Positions 50,794-61,193 of a DNA stretch of 64,000 bases are shown here, one piece after another (positions within the stretch are counted from its first letter, which is position 1; each line of letters starts with the position of its first letter). A program made the position numbers and the translations under genes. Source of the DNA: Jidongwangia harbinensis (GTDB lineage Bacteria; Actinomycetota; Actinomycetes; Mycobacteriales; Micromonosporaceae); contig NZ_JAIWNC010000054.1 of NCBI RefSeq assembly GCF_020216025.1, forward strand, positions 1-64,000. Reading direction: 5' to 3'. Below the pieces are notes generated by a model. That model was not told the origin of the DNA, did no database searches, and saw only the letters and a list, made by a program, of their open reading frames with translations.

Positions 50794-52937
50794 CTACCAG
50801 ACGGTGATCGTCGCGGTGTGCGGAGTGCTGTCGGCGGAGGTGCCCACGTGGACGGTGTACTCGCCGGGCTTGGTGACGAAGGCTCGTGTGCTGTAGTCCC
50901 ACGCGCTGAACGGATGGTGGGTCGCCGCTGCGTCGATGGTGATCGTCACCAGCTGCGACTCCCCGGCTCCAGGAACGTCTTTCGGAACCCGACCAATCGC
51001 TTCGGAGGCTGTCCCGGCACCGGCACGCCCAGGTACACCTGCAGCACCTCGCCGCCGGCAACCGGACCGGTATTGGCCACCCTCGCCGTCACGGTCACCG
51101 GTGCACGGGCACCGTCCGGGGCGTCCACCGACACATCGGTGATGCCGAACGTGGTGTAGGACAGACCGAATCCGAATCCGAATCCGAACAGCGGCTCGAT
51201 CCCTTGCGCCTGGAACCAGCGATAGCCGATCTCCAGACCCTCGGAATAGCGCATCACCGGGTATCCGTCGCCCTCATCCGTACCCGGATACCGTTCCGGC
51301 CGGCCCGCGTACAGCGTGTCGTCCTCCGAACGGGGATAGGACGTAGGTACTTTGCCCGACGGGTTCACCACCCCGAACAGCAAGTCCGCGACGACGTGCC
51401 CGTCCTCAGCGCCCTGATTCCACACCTCCAGCACCGCGCGGGCCTTGTCGATCCACGGCATCAGCACCGGGTTGCTGTCCTTGAGCACCACGACGGTGGC
51501 CGGGTTGACGCTCAGCAGCTCATCCAGCATCCGGTTCTGGTCGTTGAGCATGTTGGCGTCCGGCTGATCGGCGCCCTCCGTCGCCACCAGCCCGGCCATC
51601 AGCACCACCACGTCGGCCTGCGTGGCTGCCTTCCTGGCCGCGTCCAGGTTGGACAGATCGTCCTCGACGGTCACCTTCGTCACCGACGCGGCGGAGTCGA
51701 GGTCACGCAGCACGTCCTGCATGCCGTCCAGCGGTCGCACGGTGTACAGCGGGGTCACCTTGGACGATCCGCCTCCCCCGAGGCAGGCTTCGTCGACGAA
51801 CGCGGACTGGCCGATGATGGCGACGGAGCCGGTGTCATGGTTCAGCGGCAGCAGCCCGTCGTCGTTCTTGAGCAGGACGGCGATCTGCGAGCCGATGGCC
51901 CGGGCGACAGCGCCGTGGGCCGGCGCGTCGATCTCGCCGGGATCGTAGGGCCGGTCGAACTGTCCGAATCGGAACATTTGCGTGTAGCGGCGCACCAGGG
52001 CACGGTTGACCGTCTTGATCTCGAGGCTGGCGTCCTGCAGAGCTGCTCGGACGTTCGCCTCGTTGAGCCACTTGGCGTCCGGCATTTCGTGGTCCATCCC
52101 GGCGTTCAGCGACGGAGCAGCGGAGCGGCACGACCAGAAGTCGGACTGGATGTAGCCCTCAAACCCCCATTCAGTACGCAGGATGTCGGTCAAGGTGTGC
52201 CGGTACTCGGTGGCGTACACGCCGCGAATCCGGTTGTAGGCGCTCATGAAGGCGGCGATCTTCGCGTCCTTGACCAGCATCTCGAACGGCAGCAGATAGA
52301 GCTCGCGCAGGACGTGCTCGTCCACCTCGACACTGACCCGGAATCGTTCGTACTCCTGGTCGTTGACCACGTAGTGCTTGCCCATGGCGATCACGTTGTG
52401 CGCTTGGATGGCCTTGGCCACCGCAACCGCCATCACTCCGGACAGGTACGGGTCCTCGGAGAAGTACTCGAAGTTGCGCCCGGCGATGGTGGTGCGGTGC
52501 AGGCACACTCCCGGGCCCTCGAGCACGTGCTGGCCCAGGGTGGCGGTCTCCGAGCCGATGATGTCGCCGTAGGCGTGCGCCAGATCGAGGTCGAACCCGG
52601 CGGCGAGGCCGATCGTCATCGGTAACGACGTGGCCGGCGGGCTGGGGGTGCCGTCGCCCATGCCGACACCGACCGGGCCGTTGGTGACCCGGAACCGGGG
52701 GATGCCGAGTTCATCGATCGCCGGCACGTGCCGCTCGACGCGGATCTGGGCGGCGAGCTGGTCCATGTCCGCCCCCGACTCGGCGAGCTGTGCGCTGAGC
52801 GCATAGATGTCGATGGTCTCCATGGCGCCGTGCAACTGGGCGATCTTCTGCCCCAGCGTCATCGCCTCCACGAGCTTTTCGGCCCGCTCGCGGGGTGTCA
52901 GGGACGTATCGCGCCAGGCGGCTGTGCTCTCGGACAA
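50794..52937 (-). pseudogene. GH3 beta-glucosidase-type gene, frameshift near the 3' end
   Basis: Start taken at TTG 52937 (LSESTAAWRD) because GGAGGGG precedes it at 7 bases. Text typical of GH3: RFRVTNGPVGVGMGDGTPSP, GRNFEYFSEDPYLSG, AMGKHYVVNDQEYERFR and YIQSDFWSC (nucleophile Asp), then the second domain and a fibronectin-III-like end. At 50966-50970, LEPG is followed by a stop, while the next frame reads ESQLVTITIDAAATHHPFSA and on to TAG 50794-50796. One G restored in CCGGGGAG gives about 715 residues. Without it only the last 51 residues are lost. No signal peptide, so probably cytoplasmic. Confidence 0.85.
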
Positions 52938-53090
52938 GGTGGTGCCCCTCCAACGGCGTGACGCGGACATCGACGGAAAAACTCGACCTCCTACCGGGGC
53001 GGCATCAGATCCATCCTCATCCTGCGCCTCGCCGAACCGACGGCAAGCGGAGCGCAAGCGTACGCCGCAGATCTTCCCCGTACGGTGCCG

Positions 53091-53936
53091 TCAGCCGGCG
53101 AAGAGCCGGACCGGAATGCCGGCGACCCCGACGTCGGCCTTGAAGAGGGAGCCTGCGAGCGGGTCATCGCGGGTGTCGACGTTCTCCTGCGAGGTGGTGA
53201 TGAACAGCTGGTCGAGGTGCTCACCGCCGAAGGTGCAGGCCGTCACTTTACTCGCCGGCACCGACAGCCGTTCCTCCAGCCCGCCGTCGGGGCTGTAACG
53301 GTAGACGGCGCCACCGTTGGACACCGCAGTCCACACGCCGCCCTCGGCGTCGACGGTCAACCCGTCCGGGCGGCCGCCGTCGGGCAACTCGGCGAATGTG
53401 CGCCGGTTGCTCAGTCCTTCCGCACTGTCATAGTCGAACACCGAGACGCTGAGGGTGGCGGTGTCGTTGTAGTAGGCCCGTGACCCGTCGGGACTCCACT
53501 CCAGCCCGTTGGACACCGTGACGTGGTCCAGCACCACCTTCACCGAACCGTCCGGGTCGAGCCGGTAGAGGGAGGCCGCGCCGGCCGACTGGTCGTAGGC
53601 CATCGACCCGCAGTAGAAGCGGCCGTCCGGGTCGCAGCCGCCCTCGTTCATCCGCAGGCCGGGGTCAGTCCACAACTCCGGCAACGCCGTCACCGTGCCG
53701 TCGGGATCCTCCATCGCGAAGCCGCGGGCCACACCGATCACCGCTCCACCGCCTCGGCGTGGCCGGATGGACGCGGCAACCGCACCGACGCGGCGACGTT
53801 CGACGGAGCCATCCGCGCCCAGGGTGATCACATCCCCGGCCAACATGTCCACGAACCGCAGACCACCCCAGCCGGGATACCACACCGGACCCTCGCCGTG
53901 ATACACCACGGGACCAGTCACCTGCTCCACGTCCAT
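53091..53936 (-). CDS. SMP-30/gluconolactonase-family protein
   Basis: 281 residues from ATG 53936 (MDVEQVTGPVVYHGEGPVWY). Six-bladed propeller family with the metal ligands in GEGPVWYP (Glu), RMNEGGCDPDGRFYCGSM (Asn), VSNGLEWSPDGSRAYYND (Asn/Asp) and RPDGLTVDAEGGVW (Asp). Such enzymes hydrolyse sugar lactones. Divergent from zwf, whose product chain yields 6-phosphogluconolactone, but SMP-30 proteins act on free lactones; a role with the glucuronide or GH3 products is more likely. Confidence 0.87.
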   Translation of the reverse strand: MDVEQVTGPVVYHGEGPVWYPGWGGLRFVDMLAGDVITLGADGSVERRRVGAVAASIRPRRGGGAVIGVARGFAMEDPDGTVTALPELWTDPGLRMNEGGCDPDGRFYCGSMAYDQSAGAASLYRLDPDGSVKVVLDHVTVSNGLEWSPDGSRAYYNDTATLSVSVFDYDSAEGLSNRRTFAELPDGGRPDGLTVDAEGGVWTAVSNGGAVYRYSPDGGLEERLSVPASKVTACTFGGEHLDQLFITTSQENVDTRDDPLAGSLFKADVGVAGIPVRLFAG

Positions 53937-54053
53937 CCCGAGCCTCCTGCCTTCGCATGATTGCCGCCGTGACAGCTGTCTGAGTACCCCGGCGATCGTC
54001 TTCCTCCCGCATTCCCTTGACGCACTGGCCGGGATAGCTGCCACAGTAGGCGG

Positions 54054-55475
54054 GTGATCACACGTCCAGAACCGTCGACCGCTGCCGACAGCGCTGACGC
54101 CGGTACGGGTACCCCGCCCACGCTGGTGGTGCTCGGCGCTGCCGGTGACCTCACGACCCGCCTGCTGCTGCCCGGGCTGGCCGGACTGGTGAGCCGCCGG
54201 AGCATGAAGCTGCAGTTGTTCGGCAGCGACCGTGTCGACTGGGACGACGACCAGTGGCGAAGCCGAGTTCGGCGCGCGTTCGCCGGCGAGGCGGAGCACA
54301 CGCCGGCGGCCGACACGATCGTCAGGACCGCAAGCTACGTGAAGGCCGACGTCACGGCTACGGAGGATCTTGACCACCTACTCCAGAAGTGCGGGTCGGG
54401 TCCGCTGATCCTGTACTTCGCGTTGCCCCCCGCGGTCGCGGAACAGGCCTGCCAGGCGCTGACCCGCAGCCCCCTGCCCGCGGCCACGCGGCTGGTGATC
54501 GAGAAACCGTTCGGCAGCGATCCGGCAAGCGCCGAGAGGCTCAACCAGATCCTGACGCGGCTGGTGCCGGAGGACCAGATCTACCGTGTCGACCACTACC
54601 TCGGCCTGTCCACCGTACTGAATATCTTCGGGCTGCGCTTCACCAACCGGATGCTCGAATCGGTCCTGGATTCCACCCACGTAGCCAGCGTTGACATCCT
54701 GCTCGACGAGAGCCTTGCCCTCGAGGGCCGGGCCGGCTACTACGACCAGGCCGGCGCCCTGGTCGACATGCTGCAGAGCCACGCCCTGCACGTGTTGTCC
54801 CTCCTGGCGATGGAGCCACCGGCCAGCCTCACCGCCCGCGATGTACGCGACAGTGCGGCGGCGGTGCTTCGGGCGACAAGGGTGTGGGGAAACGATCCGG
54901 TCGGCAGCAGTCGACGGGCCCGCTACACCGCCGGGACGGTTGGTGACCGGGTGGTGTCCTCGTACGTCGACGAGGAAGGCGTCGACCCGGCCCGGGGCAC
55001 CGAGACCTTCGCCGAAGTGGTGATGGAGGTGAACACCTGGCGCTGGGCCGGCGTACCGTTCCGCCTGCGCACGGGAAAGGCCATCCGGAACCTCAATAAG
55101 CGGGTGATCGTGACGTTCAAGGAACCCAGGTGGGTCCCTGAGGGCCTACTCGGCTACGAGCGGCCCGACCGGATACACATCGGGCTCGACCCCGAGGTGT
55201 TGCGGGTTGACTTCAACATCAACGGCGTCGGCGACCCACGCGTGGTCGATCGGGTCGGCATGGGAGTAGATCTCGACCCCGGGGACCTACCGCCTTACGG
55301 ACAGGTACTCGCCGGGGTGCTAGCCGGCGACCCGACGCTGTCGGTGCGCGGCGACCAAGCCGTGCAAACCTGGCAGATCATCGAACCGGTGTTACGGGCC
55401 TGGCGCGACAACGCCGTGCCGCTGCAGGACTACGAGGCCGGCAGCGACGGCCCGGCCCCACTGAGAGTCGCCTGA
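54054..55475 (+). CDS. zwf: glucose-6-phosphate dehydrogenase
   Basis: 473 residues from GTG 54054. Nucleotide-binding LVVLGAAGDLTTRLLLPGL, the substrate and catalytic motif RVDHYLG (Arg178-Gly184; His181 binds phosphate), VIEKPFGSD and RLRTGKAI. G6PDH oxidises glucose-6-phosphate to 6-phosphogluconolactone, making NADPH. The sequence begins GAAGDLTTR where GASGDLAKR is usual, and it is unlinked to gnd, opcA or pgl, suggesting an accessory isozyme supplying reducing power to this stress region. Confidence 0.92.
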   Translation: MITRPEPSTAADSADAGTGTPPTLVVLGAAGDLTTRLLLPGLAGLVSRRSMKLQLFGSDRVDWDDDQWRSRVRRAFAGEAEHTPAADTIVRTASYVKADVTATEDLDHLLQKCGSGPLILYFALPPAVAEQACQALTRSPLPAATRLVIEKPFGSDPASAERLNQILTRLVPEDQIYRVDHYLGLSTVLNIFGLRFTNRMLESVLDSTHVASVDILLDESLALEGRAGYYDQAGALVDMLQSHALHVLSLLAMEPPASLTARDVRDSAAAVLRATRVWGNDPVGSSRRARYTAGTVGDRVVSSYVDEEGVDPARGTETFAEVVMEVNTWRWAGVPFRLRTGKAIRNLNKRVIVTFKEPRWVPEGLLGYERPDRIHIGLDPEVLRVDFNINGVGDPRVVDRVGMGVDLDPGDLPPYGQVLAGVLAGDPTLSVRGDQAVQTWQIIEPVLRAWRDNAVPLQDYEAGSDGPAPLRVA

Positions 55476-55569
55476 CACCAGGAAATTGCAGCCGGTTCGC
55501 TCGGAAGCCGGCCGCCAGGGCGGCCCTGCCACTACCAGCACGGTTTCCTGGAGGCAACCCCGGCTGGAA

Positions 55570-55880
55570 TTCTGGGTCGGCGCCAGGCGCGTCAGGGGGC
55601 AGCCACTCGGGGCGGAAGGCGCCGAGCGCGAGGTCGAGGTTCTCCATGGAGGCTCGCAGCGCCGGGTCGCTGATCGGATTGCGCAGGTGCCCCGGCCCAG
55701 AGCTGGACGCGCAGGTCACGCACCGCGACGCCGTCGGTCACCACGGCGACGGTCAACTCCGTGTCGACACCGGCCATGGATCGGCTGAAGAAGTCCGCCG
55801 AGCCGACGTTGACGAACACGTCATCGACGAGCATCGGTTTGGCGAGCACTGTCACGCTGGGGTAACTCCCGATACCCCTG
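55570..55880 (-). pseudogene. phospholipase-D-like gene fragment
   Basis: SVTVLAKPMLVDDVFVNVGS and SMAGVDTELTVAVVTDGVAV correspond to the C-terminal HKD half of PLD/cardiolipin-synthase-like proteins (usual HAKxMIVDDxFVxVGSAN), but the His of HxK is gone. After VRDLRVQLW the frame changes to GHLRNPISDPALRASMENLD and FRPEWLPPDAP. Both ends are missing; from 55881 to about 56039 only low-complexity DNA remains. Confidence 0.75.
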
Positions 55881-56039
55881 ATCGGTTTCACACCCTCCCA
55901 ACTGATCTTGCCGGTCGGACGGGCGCGGGCGGGCGGGCGGGAACGCCCCGACCACCCGCAGCGTGCGGCTGAACTGGCCCCCACACAGCGCACCGAGATG
56001 AGGCGAAGAAGGCTGTCTGGCCACCACCGCTGGATTGCC

Positions 56040-56852
56040 TCAGCTCGCTGACCGCCGCGCTTCAGCATCTCCGCGTTGCGCAGCGCTCGCCATGACGCGT
56101 CCCAACATCCGTTGGGTCAACCGGACCGGCATCCGAGCGAGCACGCGTGCGGCAAGCCCGGGAATCACGACGGCGCGTCCAGATTCGAGACCGCGCAACG
56201 CTCGCGAGACGCAGTCGGACACCGGCATCGCCCCGGTCGTCGGCAATCCTCTCCTGGCGGCGAGTTCGGTAGCCGTCGCGCCCGGCGCCAGAAGGAGCAG
56301 GGACAGGCCCCGCGCGGTGAATTCGGCATGGAGACCGCGGCCCAGGGTGTTGACGTACGCCTTGGCCGCCGCATGCGCCGCGAGCCAGGGGATACCGTGC
56401 TCGGCGCCGGGCGAGCCGACCAAGATCACTCCGCCGCGGCCGCGTTCCGCCAGCCTCACTCCGAAGCGGTGGGCGAGCACCAAGTGGCTGTAGGCGTTGA
56501 GATGCATCGACTCCCTACGTAGGAAAGATCGCGATCCAGGAACTGTCCCGGGGTCAGATCTCCGGCGTTGGACACCAGAAGACCCACGTCGAGGTCAGAC
56601 GTCGCCTCGGCCAAGCGGTGTGGCTCTGCGGGATCAGCCAGGTCGGAGGCGATGGACCTGCACTGCACCCGGTACTGCCGCTCGAGCTCCCCACCCAGCA
56701 CCGTAAGAAGTTCGGTCCGGCGAGCGACAAGAACCAGATTCAGACCGTTCGCCGCCAACTGCCGGGCGAACTCGCGGCCTATGCCGGCCGTGGCGCCGGT
56801 CACGACGGCCCACGGTCCGAACCGGTCGGCTGAGATTGACATGTAGTCCACG
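56040..56852 (-). pseudogene. short-chain dehydrogenase/reductase gene, single frameshift
   Basis: From GTG 56852 (RBS GGAGGAG) the product reads VDYMSISADRFGPWAVVTGA, TAGIGREFARQLAANG (cofactor site) and LLVSNAGDLTPGQFLDRDLS; the next frame continues RRESMHLNAYSHLVLAHRFG, ILVGSPGAEHGIPWLAAHAA and AKAYVNTLGRGLHAEF. Catalytic Ser and Lys are visible but the usual Tyr of YxxxK is His (AHAAAKAY), a second sign of decay or altered chemistry. One C added in the TTTCC run near 56518 would join the frames. Confidence 0.78.
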
Positions 56853-57163
56853 GGCTCTCCTCCGGTCGCGCACCTGAGGCGATCTCCGATGCTGCCACCG
56901 CATGTGACGGGACGAGAGGCGCGTAGGTTCACCGTTGAGCCCGGCCTGCACCCGATACTGCGTGGGGCTGACCGGTGTTCGTTGCGGAAGGCGGCTGATG
57001 CTGACGGCCCGGCGGCCAGCATGAGCTCAGGGCGCGGCAACGGTCAGGAAACGCAACTAACGTGCAGAGTTCGGTGTCCATCAAGGACGCCATTGCCACG
57101 GCAGTCGGATCGGGCAAACCCCGGGCGGTAGCTTCCCTTACCCCCGAGCATGGAGAGATCACT

Positions 57164-58378
57164 GTGTCATCAATTCTCGAGAGCCCGGAGATCCACCGCC
57201 TGCTGCACGACTTGACCACCATGGTGGGGCGGGAGGATCCATACGCCTGGTACGGGAAGCTGCGCTCTGCCGCGCCGATCGTGCGAGCCGAGGATGGCGC
57301 CCTGGTCGTCAGCCGGTACGCCGATTGTCACGCAGTGATGCGCGATCCCCGGATCGGCCATGCCTCACCGGATCAGCTGGCGTACCTGGGCTTCCCAAAC
57401 TGGAGCGACCACCCCTCGCTGCGCCTGCTGTTGAACACCATGACCACGATGAACCCGCCGGATCACACCCGGCTGCGCCGATTGGTCAGTGGCGCCTTCA
57501 CTCCCCGGCGTGTGCAGGAACTCCGGCCGGCCATCGTCGCCATTGTCGACGACCTGTTGGATCGGATGTCGGGCGACCTCGACTTCATCGACGCATTCGC
57601 CTTCCCGCTGCCGGTCACCGTCATCGGCGAGCTGCTCGGCATCCCGTTGGCGGACCGCCCGCAGTTTCAAAGCCTCATTCACGACCTCACGCAGGTTGCG
57701 GAAGTGCTCACCGCTGAGGCGTTGGCCACCGCCGATCCGGCCGCGGTCACGATCCGTGATTACCTGACCGGGCTGGTGGAAGAGCGGCGGACAAAGCCCG
57801 GCACCGACTTGATCAGTGCTCTGGTAGCCACCGGCGACGATGGCGACAAGCTCACCGAAGACGAGTTGGTCGGCATGGCAACGCTGCTCCTTTTCGCTGG
57901 ATTCGAAACCACGACGAACCTTCTCGGCAACGCGCTTGCGGCGCTCTTCGAGCACCCCGACGACCTGCGGCTCATGCGGGACCATCCCGAAGCCGCACCG
58001 GCCGCGGTGGAGGAGCTGCTGCGCTTCGACAGCCCGGTCCAAATCGTCTCCCGGGTGACCCTGCAGTCGACGCAGATCGACGGCATACCCGTAGCGGCCG
58101 GTGAGCGGCTGGTGGCCTACCTCGGCGCCGGCAATCGGGACCCGCAGCGTTTCGCCGATCCGGACCGGCTACTGCTGGACCGTTCCGACAACGCACCGCT
58201 GTCGTTCGGCGGTGGGATCCACTACTGCCTGGGCGCACCGCTGGCCCGGCTCGAGGCACAGGTCGCGCTGCCCGCGGTGCTGCACCGGTTCCCGCGTCTG
58301 GCACCGGCCGGTGCGGCGCAGCGACGTGACTCCCTTCGCATCCGCGGCTTCCTATCCTTGCCGGTCAACACGGGCTGA
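57164..58378 (+). CDS. cytochrome P450
   Basis: 404 residues from GTG 57164 (MSSILESPEIHRLLHDL), with GGAGAG 7 bases upstream; an earlier GTG at 57062 would add 34 residues without a good site. I-helix AGFETT (245-250), ExxR in VEELLRFDSP, and heme loop FGGGIHYCLGAPLARLE with Cys355. A soluble class I actinobacterial P450 needing ferredoxin partners, none of which lie nearby. The substrate is unknown; no biosynthetic neighbours suggest secondary metabolism, so a lone detoxifying oxidase is plausible. Confidence 0.9.
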   Translation: MSSILESPEIHRLLHDLTTMVGREDPYAWYGKLRSAAPIVRAEDGALVVSRYADCHAVMRDPRIGHASPDQLAYLGFPNWSDHPSLRLLLNTMTTMNPPDHTRLRRLVSGAFTPRRVQELRPAIVAIVDDLLDRMSGDLDFIDAFAFPLPVTVIGELLGIPLADRPQFQSLIHDLTQVAEVLTAEALATADPAAVTIRDYLTGLVEERRTKPGTDLISALVATGDDGDKLTEDELVGMATLLLFAGFETTTNLLGNALAALFEHPDDLRLMRDHPEAAPAAVEELLRFDSPVQIVSRVTLQSTQIDGIPVAAGERLVAYLGAGNRDPQRFADPDRLLLDRSDNAPLSFGGGIHYCLGAPLARLEAQVALPAVLHRFPRLAPAGAAQRRDSLRIRGFLSLPVNTG

Positions 58379-58439
58379 CCGCCCTTGGAACGTCGTGCCT
58401 CGCTTTCCGTCCGGCGCCGGCGTTCTCAACCAGGCCGGG

Positions 58440-58870
58440 CCGATGGACACCTACAGTGACACCACGATCAATGGGCGCACCCGCGAAACCCACCTACAGG
58501 CGATCCGGGAACTCACCGCACGCGACAAGAACCACCCAGCGTGGTGATCTGGAGCATCGCCAACGAGCCGGACAGCGTCGCGCCCACCGCCCGGGAGTAC
58601 CTCGAGCCGCTCGTCGAGGCAACCCGCCGGCTGGACCCCACCCTGCCGGTCACCTTCGCCAACTTCGTGACGGCCACACCCGAGCGTGACGTCATCTCCA
58701 ACCCGTTCGACGTGCGCCTGCTCAACCGCTACTACGGCTGGTACACGCACACCGGCGATCTCGTCGCGGCCGAGCGAGTTCTCGAGGCCGAACTACGCGC
58801 GTGGGCGCAACGCGGCAATCCGATCGTGATGGGCGAGTACTGCGCCGACCACGCGATCACGCTCTGGTAG
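58440..58870 (+). pseudogene. uidA: fragment of a GH2 beta-glucuronidase gene
   Basis: THLQAIRELTARDKNHP is followed, after a frame change at CCACCCAGC (one C missing), by VVIWSIANEPDSVAPTAREY, VTFANFVTATPERDVIS, LLNRYYGWYTHTGDLVAAER and GNPIVMGEYCADH. The acid/base Glu of ANEP and the likely nucleophile Glu in GEY survive, but the first 380 residues or so and the end are gone. The enzyme releases glucuronate from glucuronides, fitting the uxaC-uxuB-symporter genes 8-12 kb upstream. Confidence 0.86.
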
Positions 58871-59019
58871 AGCAGGTGCGGGCGTCCGTTCCAGGACGGA
58901 GTGCGTCACGAAACACCGCTGGCATCCTGGCCTGCGTGCGGTCGGTCCCGCGCCCAGGGAATCAGGTCAATGCGGCGACGTTCGAGAAGACGACGGCGCG
59001 CTCGTCCGGTCGGCGAGCA

Positions 59020-60021
59020 TTATGCGGCTATGCCGAGTGTCTGGCGGGCTTCGCGGATCATCTGGTGGGTGAAGCCCCATTCGTTGTCGTACCAGGCCAT
59101 GACCTTGACCAGTGTGCCGTCCACGACGCGGGTGAGGTCCAGGTCAACGACGGCGGCGCGCGAATCGCCGACGATGTCGGCGGAGACCAGCGGATCCTGC
59201 GAGACACCGAGGATGCCGCGGTAGCGCTCTTGGGTGGCCTCTTGCCGGAACGCGTCGTTGACTTCCTCGGGGGTGGTCGGCCGGTTCGCGACGAACACGA
59301 TGTCCGCAACTGATCCGACCGGGATCGGTGCGCGTACCGCGATGCCGTCGAACCTGTCGACCAGTTCGGGGACCGCGTGGGTGGTCGCCCGGGCCGCTCC
59401 GGTCGAGGTCGGCACGAGGTTGGCGGCACCGGCCCGGCCGCGCCGGAAGCTCTTGGCGGGGCCGTCAACGAGCTGTTGGCCGGCGGTGTAGGCGTGGATG
59501 GTCGTCATCACCGCCCGTTGGACACCGATGTGGCGGTGGGCGATTTCGATGACCGGGGTGATGCAGTTGGTGGTACAGCTGGCGCAGGAGATGATCTGTG
59601 GTGCGCCGTCGGGACGGTTCACGCCGTGCACCACGGTGGGCACCGCCTCCGACGATGTCGGTGCGGACAGGATCACGAAGGGGGCGCCGGCTTGCAGGTG
59701 CTTCTTCAGGTCGTCCTCGGATTTGAAGACGCCGGTGCATTCCAGTACCAGGTCGACGCCGAGGTCGGCCCACGGCAGGTTCGCCGGGTCACGTTCAGTG
59801 AACGTCGCGATCCGCCGGCCGTCGACGAACAGCGCCCCGTCCTCGGTGTTGACCCGGCGGTGGTAGCGGCCGTAGACGGTGTCGTACCTGAGTAGGTAGG
59901 CCAGGTTGTCGACGTCGACGACATCGTTTACCGCGACGAGGTTCAATCCGTCGGTGTCCAGCAGGATCTTCAACGCCGCGCGGCCGATGCGACCCAGCCC
60001 GTTGATCGCCACGTTCGGCAT
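59020..60021 (-). CDS. gap: glyceraldehyde-3-phosphate dehydrogenase, type I
   Basis: 333 residues from ATG 60021 (MPNVAINGLGRIGRAALKIL). Catalytic SCASCTTNC with Cys149, NAD-binding GLGRIGR, and AWYDNEWGFTHQMI near the end. The GAPDH reaction is 3-phosphoglycerate-level glycolysis or gluconeogenesis. It is not adjacent to pgk/tpi as the housekeeping gene usually is, so it is probably a second, condition-specific enzyme. Confidence 0.92.
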   Translation of the reverse strand: MPNVAINGLGRIGRAALKILLDTDGLNLVAVNDVVDVDNLAYLLRYDTVYGRYHRRVNTEDGALFVDGRRIATFTERDPANLPWADLGVDLVLECTGVFKSEDDLKKHLQAGAPFVILSAPTSSEAVPTVVHGVNRPDGAPQIISCASCTTNCITPVIEIAHRHIGVQRAVMTTIHAYTAGQQLVDGPAKSFRRGRAGAANLVPTSTGAARATTHAVPELVDRFDGIAVRAPIPVGSVADIVFVANRPTTPEEVNDAFRQEATQERYRGILGVSQDPLVSADIVGDSRAAVVDLDLTRVVDGTLVKVMAWYDNEWGFTHQMIREARQTLGIAA

Positions 60022-60146
60022 CTCAAACCACCTTCTTCTATGTTCGTTGGGTTTCTCGTCCGCGCGTAGCTGCCGGTGAGGAATGTCGGTCAGTCGCCGG
60101 CGGACGGCCGGGGCATGTGGTGCTCGTCTGGAACCCGAGGTGTCAG

Positions 60147-60350
60147 CTAGTCCATTCGGTCGCCGTGCTCCGCATGCAGGTCGGTCAAGTACTTGTCGGC
60201 GCAGCGACGCGCGCAGTAGCGGACAGAGATCAACGTGACAACGCCAAAAACCAGTCCTGTGCCGATCTTGTCGGCGTCCAGCAGTGCGACAGCGATCGTG
60301 ATGAGGGCGATGGCGAGGGTGAGCGCGGGTAGCTGGTACTTGAGGCCCAT
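60147..60350 (-). CDS. small two-helix membrane protein
   Basis: 67 residues from ATG 60350 (MGLKYQLPALTLAIALITIA), with GGAGG 6-10 bases upstream. Two helices and a Cys-containing cytoplasmic tail (RYCARRCADKYLTDLHAE). No family recognised. Palindrome site 5 lies 188 bases upstream. Confidence 0.65.
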   Translation of the reverse strand: MGLKYQLPALTLAIALITIAVALLDADKIGTGLVFGVVTLISVRYCARRCADKYLTDLHAEHGDRMD

Positions 60351-60537
60351 CCGTTCCTCCATCCCTGCGGCAGCGACAGGCGATACTCAAGACCGCGTCT
60401 GCCGACGACGTGGGTACCGGCAATGACCTGTTCGGAAATTCCGTCGGCGGCCACGCCCGGTTCGATCTGGGCACCATGTTCGTTGCGACCTGCGTCGGCA
60501 GGGCAGGTGAGCGCCGCACCGAACCGGACTGGATTGG

Positions 60538-60554
60538 TTGCCGACGGGCGGCAA
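60538..60554. promoter_or_regulatory. 17-bp palindrome, site 5
   Basis: TTGCCGACGGGCGGCAA, 188 bases before the small membrane gene on the minus strand and 640 before the tandem USP on the plus strand. The inner right arm deviates by one base. Confidence 0.5.
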
Positions 60555-61193
60555 TCCGCGCGGTGTCGCCTAGCCAGACAGCGCCGGATCGGCGCCTGAA
60601 CCGGGGCGTCTTTCGTCACTGCGGTGGCGATGCTTGCTCATGACCGGCAATGCGGGGACGTCAACGTGTCCGTCGTCGGACCTGTGCTCACTGGGCAAAC
60701 GGATCCACCATTGAGGACAGCGGCTGGGCGGTGGACCGGTACCAGAAACTGCGTGCCTTTGATCGCAGGGCCGGTTCGGCATAACCGAGGCGGGGCGAGA
60801 GTCCACCACGGGCACCAACCCGGACCTTCGGTGAATGGGCCGGCTACGGCAATGCCCGCCATACGGTCCTTGCCGGACGCGTCGAGCTGCGGCGCAGCCG
60901 CCAAACAGGCTGGCGGGCTATGCGAAGATGCCGCGCCCGCACCAGGAACGAAGCCGAAGCCTGAGGGTCTTCGACACACGTTCAGAGAGGGATCGTCATG
61001 CACCTCTATCTGCACCTCTATCTGCATCGCCTCGGGTCGCCGGGGCGAGCCACCCAGTCTCATGTCCCGCGACGGGCGGCGACGTCGGCAGGACCCGCAC
61101 GCCGGCCACCGCCAAGGTCGGCCTGAACTTCGTGTTGCGCTCCCTGTGGCGCGGACGTTGGCTCGGCACCGGCGCAGTGATGGAGGTCTTTCG
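60555..61193. other. intergenic region, nothing firm
   Basis: No frame is protein-like until the USP start. The CACCTCTATCTG unit is repeated in tandem at 61001-61024 (ATGCACCTCTATCTGCACCTCTATCTGC), with no evident role. Confidence 0.45.
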
